Below are positions 61,902 to 64,000 of a stretch of 64,000 bases of DNA, piece after piece. The notes beneath the pieces were generated by a model. That model was not told where the DNA came from, did not search any database, and worked only from the letters and a program-made list of their open reading frames with translations. Positions within the stretch are counted from its first letter, which is position 1; each line of letters opens with the position of its first letter. The stretch spans positions 1,178,001-1,242,000 of the forward strand of contig NZ_CP104558.1 in the NCBI RefSeq assembly GCF_025398035.1. Direction: 5' to 3'. Source of the stretch: Rossellomorea vietnamensis (lineage in GTDB: Bacteria; Bacillota; Bacilli; Bacillales; Bacillaceae_B). The translations under genes were made by a program, and so were the position numbers.

Positions 61902-62897
61902 CTATTCCATTGAAATTCCTTTTTCATCAAAGTATTTCTTTGCACCAGGATGTAATTCGATTCCCATACCTTTAAGTCCATCTTCAGCTTTGATCAGCTT
62001 ACCTTTGGCGTGGGTGATTTTATCCGTGTTTTCAAAAATGGCTTTTGTCACATCGTAGATGACATCTTCAGAAATGTCAGCGTTCGTCACAAGCATGGCA
62101 CGAACGGCAACCGTTGTCACTGCGTCATCCACTTTACTGTATGTTCCAGCCGGGATTTCATCCTCTGAGTAGTAAGGATACTTCTCGATCAATTCGCTGA
62201 CTTTATCTGACTCAACAGGTACGATTGCGATGTCTTCTGTTGCAGCCAGACCTTCAACCGCTCCAGTCGGAGTACCTGATGTGATGAATGCCGCATCGAT
62301 GGTACCATCCTGGATCCCTGTCGTTGAATCATCAAATGATAGATTACGAGCTTCTAAGTCTTCCAGCTTGATCCCATGAACCTCAAGGATTTGAGTGGCA
62401 TTCAGTAAAGTACCAGATCCAGCTTCACCTACAGAAACGACTTTCCCTTTTAGATCTTCAACTGATTTGATACCTGAATCCTTTGTTGTAACGATCTGGA
62501 TTGTTTCTGGATAAAGTGTCGCAATACCTCTTGCGTTCTCTACCTTGTTGTCCTTGAACATTTCTGTACCTTCAGACGCATAAGATGCAATATCCGTTTG
62601 CGTAAAAGCGATTTCAGTTTTACCGTCTTTCACAGCGGCCATATTTTCAGCAGATGCACCTGAAGTGGATGCTGAGGACTTGATTCCGGTTTCATCTTCG
62701 ATAATCTTAGCGAATGTTCCGCCCAACGGGTAATATGTACCCCCTGTACCACCTGTAGCAATTCCAATGAAGTCAACCTCTTTGTTACCTTCACCATCAG
62801 ATGATGAACCTCCACCTGATCCACCGCCACATGCAGCAAGAACGACAGATAGAACTAGAAGTAGTGCAGTGCTTAGAAATAAACTGCGTTTTTTCAT
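61902..62897 (-). CDS. TAXI-family TRAP solute-binding lipoprotein
   Basis: A 331-residue lipoprotein with lipobox LAAC (C23) and a Gly/Ser linker. The TAXI hallmark is FIGIATGGTGGTYYPLGGTFAK (written with its conserved Gly run), then TSGASAENMAAVKDGKTEIA. It captures the substrate outside the membrane for the fused permease. It is the first gene of the operon. TTGACA and an extended -10 lie upstream, as does a possible cre site. Confidence 0.93.
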   Translation of the reverse strand: MKKRSLFLSTALLLVLSVVLAACGGGSGGGSSSDGEGNKEVDFIGIATGGTGGTYYPLGGTFAKIIEDETGIKSSASTSGASAENMAAVKDGKTEIAFTQTDIASYASEGTEMFKDNKVENARGIATLYPETIQIVTTKDSGIKSVEDLKGKVVSVGEAGSGTLLNATQILEVHGIKLEDLEARNLSFDDSTTGIQDGTIDAAFITSGTPTGAVEGLAATEDIAIVPVESDKVSELIEKYPYYSEDEIPAGTYSKVDDAVTTVAVRAMLVTNADISEDVIYDVTKAIFENTDKITHAKGKLIKAEDGLKGMGIELHPGAKKYFDEKGISME

Positions 62898-62938
62898 ATT
62901 CTAATCCCCCCTATTAAATTTTGTACGTTAACGAAATA

Positions 62939-62969
62939 ATTGTAACACAATCTGTAACAATCTTGTCAA
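62939..62969 (-). promoter_or_regulatory. Promoter of the TAXI-TRAP operon
   Basis: On the minus strand, TTGACA (62964-62969), 19 bases, TACAAT (62939-62944) with TGT before it (extended -10). The spacer holds the near direct repeat GATTGTTACA / GATTGTGTTACA. Confidence 0.65.
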
Positions 62970-63073
62970 ATCAAATACATAAACTTTTAACATTTTTCAT
63001 AAAAAACCCTTTTATACAATAACCATGTCATACAGTTCCCTTTATCCCGAACCTCGAGATGTATAGGAAATGT

Positions 63074-63088
63074 ATAAAGCGGTTACAG
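63074..63088 (-). promoter_or_regulatory. Possible cre site upstream of the TAXI-TRAP operon
   Basis: On the minus strand, CTGTAACCGCTTTAT fits the CcpA consensus WTGNAANCGNWNNCW at 13 of 15 positions. It lies about 105 bases upstream of the -35 box. Confidence 0.35.
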
Positions 63089-63127
63089 GAATTACCTCCC
63101 TTTTCACCTGCCATGTATATTTGTCCA

Positions 63128-63165
63128 CACAAAAAGGACTGAAGAGCTAACTCTTTCTTCAGTCC
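63128..63165 (-). terminator. Terminator after the YutG-like gene
   Basis: GGACTGAAGA/TCTTCAGTCC hairpin followed on the minus strand by TTTTTGTG. Confidence 0.85.
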
Positions 63166-63191
63166 CCCGCTGTTATATATCAGATAGTATT

Positions 63192-63746
63192 TCAGCCAAT
63201 CAATTCCTCGTCCTCGAACTTCAACTTATCTTCTTCGGAAATATTTTCTTCCATGTCCCTCTGAGTATGGGCTATCCTTGAAGATGCATTTGCAGCGATG
63301 CTTGCTACGATATCATCTAAAAAGGTATGTACACCATTCCCTTTTTTCGTATCCAGCTCCCTGATGATGCCAATTTTATTCTTATCCAGATGGCCGAATG
63401 TGGTGACGGCAATGCTTCCATAGCCTAAAGCAGCCCCCAGTGCAATGGTCTCGTCGACTCCAAACAGTCCTTCATCCATTTCTACAATCGATTGAAGGGG
63501 TTCAGAAAGCTTCTTCTCTTCAGCAAGCTGATCCAGCTCCACCCCTACCAAAATGGCATGCTGAATCTCCCTTTTTAATAAAACTCTCTTCACACTATCA
63601 ATACAATCATCCATCGTAAGATCATGATTATATGGATACTGCATTTCAAAGACGATCTCGGCTATATCTTCTATCCTCACTCCCCGATCTTTCAATCTTT
63701 GGAGTGCAGCTTTGGTTACATCTCTTGAATGGACAGGTTTATTCAT
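63192..63746 (-). CDS. YutG-like phosphatidylglycerophosphatase A family protein
   Basis: A 184-residue soluble-looking protein. ILVGVELDQLAEEKKLSEPL, then VDETIALGAALGYGSIAVTT and FLDDIVASIAANASSRIAH match the YutG/PgpA-like family of Bacillus. Gram-negative PgpA removes phosphate from phosphatidylglycerol phosphate, but this form lacks its membrane segments, so the reaction is uncertain. An in-frame ATG with AAAGGGG is used. Monocistronic. Confidence 0.82.
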   Translation of the reverse strand: MNKPVHSRDVTKAALQRLKDRGVRIEDIAEIVFEMQYPYNHDLTMDDCIDSVKRVLLKREIQHAILVGVELDQLAEEKKLSEPLQSIVEMDEGLFGVDETIALGAALGYGSIAVTTFGHLDKNKIGIIRELDTKKGNGVHTFLDDIVASIAANASSRIAHTQRDMEENISEEDKLKFEDEELIG

Positions 63747-63846
63747 TGTTATTCCCCTTTCTAAACAGGCATGATTGTATAAAAATTATAACACTCTTTT
63801 GAATTTTCGTATTGCAAACCGCTTTTGGGAATTATGAAAGAGATTA

Positions 63847-63855
63847 TGGTACAAT
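63847..63855 (+). promoter_or_regulatory. Extended -10 promoter of the esterase gene
   Basis: TGGTACAAT with the TGn extension; the best -35 candidate is poor. Confidence 0.55.
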
Positions 63856-63859
63856 CTTT

Positions 63860-63874
63860 CTGTAAACGTTAACA
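63860..63874 (+). promoter_or_regulatory. cre site (CcpA) over the esterase transcription start
   Basis: CTGTAAACGTTAACA fits WTGNAANCGNWNNCW at 14 of 15 positions and is nearly palindromic. It begins 5 bases after the -10 box, so CcpA binding there would repress. Confidence 0.65.
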
Positions 63875-63896
63875 ATCATTCTAGGAGGCTATCGTC

Positions 63897-64000
63897 ATGA
63901 CAACTGTAAGAGGAACTGTAACCGAATTAAACCTCTTTAGTAAAGAATTAAACGAAGAGATGAAGATGCTGGTTTATTTACCGGCAACCTACTCTCCCCT
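63897..64000 (+). CDS. Start of an alpha/beta-hydrolase esterase (partial)
   Basis: The first 34 codons, MTTVRGTVTELNLFSKELNE and on to MKMLVYLPATYSP, before the window ends. The pattern (short beta strands, then 'ELNEEMKMLVYLPATYSP') is the start of the esterase-D/YbbA-YuiI type of hydrolase. The catalytic serine lies outside. AGGAGG is 8 bases before ATG 63897. Confidence 0.65.
   Translation, partial: MTTVRGTVTELNLFSKELNEEMKMLVYLPATYSP

Overview
The window looks like chromosomal DNA from a spore-forming member of the Bacillaceae. Supporting evidence is a Spo0E-type phosphatase, an alpha/beta-type small acid-soluble spore protein, SigI/RsgI, a KinE-like kinase, strong AAGGAGG-type ribosome binding sites, and S-box, T-box, yybP-ykoY and cobalamin riboswitches. 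The order mhqR - spo0E-like - mtnDBXW - mtnE - mtnU - mtnKA - ogt - kinE - ykrP - ktrD - sspD - rsgI - sigI - ykoY follows, from memory, the ykoY-mhqR segment of Bacillus subtilis, with extra genes inserted. A marine or soil Bacillus/Rossellomorea-type genome is my guess; species cannot be fixed by reading. I see no phage, insertion sequence, CRISPR array or rRNA.

1-23.4 kb: methionine salvage fills 1.3-9.3 kb, with the full route from methylthioribose to the keto acid and its transamination (mtnK, A, B, W, X, D, E, plus mtnU). Two SAM riboswitches control mtnWXBD and mtnKA. Then come an ArsR/DUF2087 regulator with a 42-bp palindrome against its RBS, ogt, a four-PAS histidine kinase, an acyltransferase, a B12-binding radical SAM protein, two tiny overlapping genes of spore-protein character, a KtrD-type K+ channel, sspD, the sigI-rsgI pair, a secreted DUF5667 protein with a SigI-like promoter, and a TerC protein behind a Mn2+ (yybP-ykoY) riboswitch.

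23.4-47.5 kb: mostly single genes and short operons. They include an SDR reductase, an RND efflux pump, an NhaC-family transporter behind a T-box (likely Tyr), an EAL protein, RF3, a NupC nucleoside transporter, a GGDEF protein, a second-type MurE ligase, an M42 aminopeptidase, a POT peptide transporter, tryptophan 2,3-dioxygenase, a cold-shock protein, OsmC, and an SDR plus aldehyde dehydrogenase pair.

47.5-64 kb: a class Ia-like ribonucleotide reductase (nrdA-nrdB) sits behind a cobalamin riboswitch, which implies a B12-dependent alternative enzyme elsewhere. Next are a SurA-like lipoprotein, 6-phosphogluconate dehydrogenase, a beta-oxidation cluster (SDR, acyl-CoA dehydrogenase, thiolase) with a FadR-like operator, a second cold-shock gene, a lone tRNA-Val(GAC), a TAXI-type TRAP uptake system with DUF1850, a YutG-like protein, and the start of an esterase behind a catabolite-repression site.

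No wholly new multi-gene defence or biosynthetic system is evident. The most interesting points are regulatory: the B12-controlled RNR, the SigI-linked DUF5667 secreted protein, the ArsR palindrome, the T-box transporter, and the paired tiny spore-type genes.
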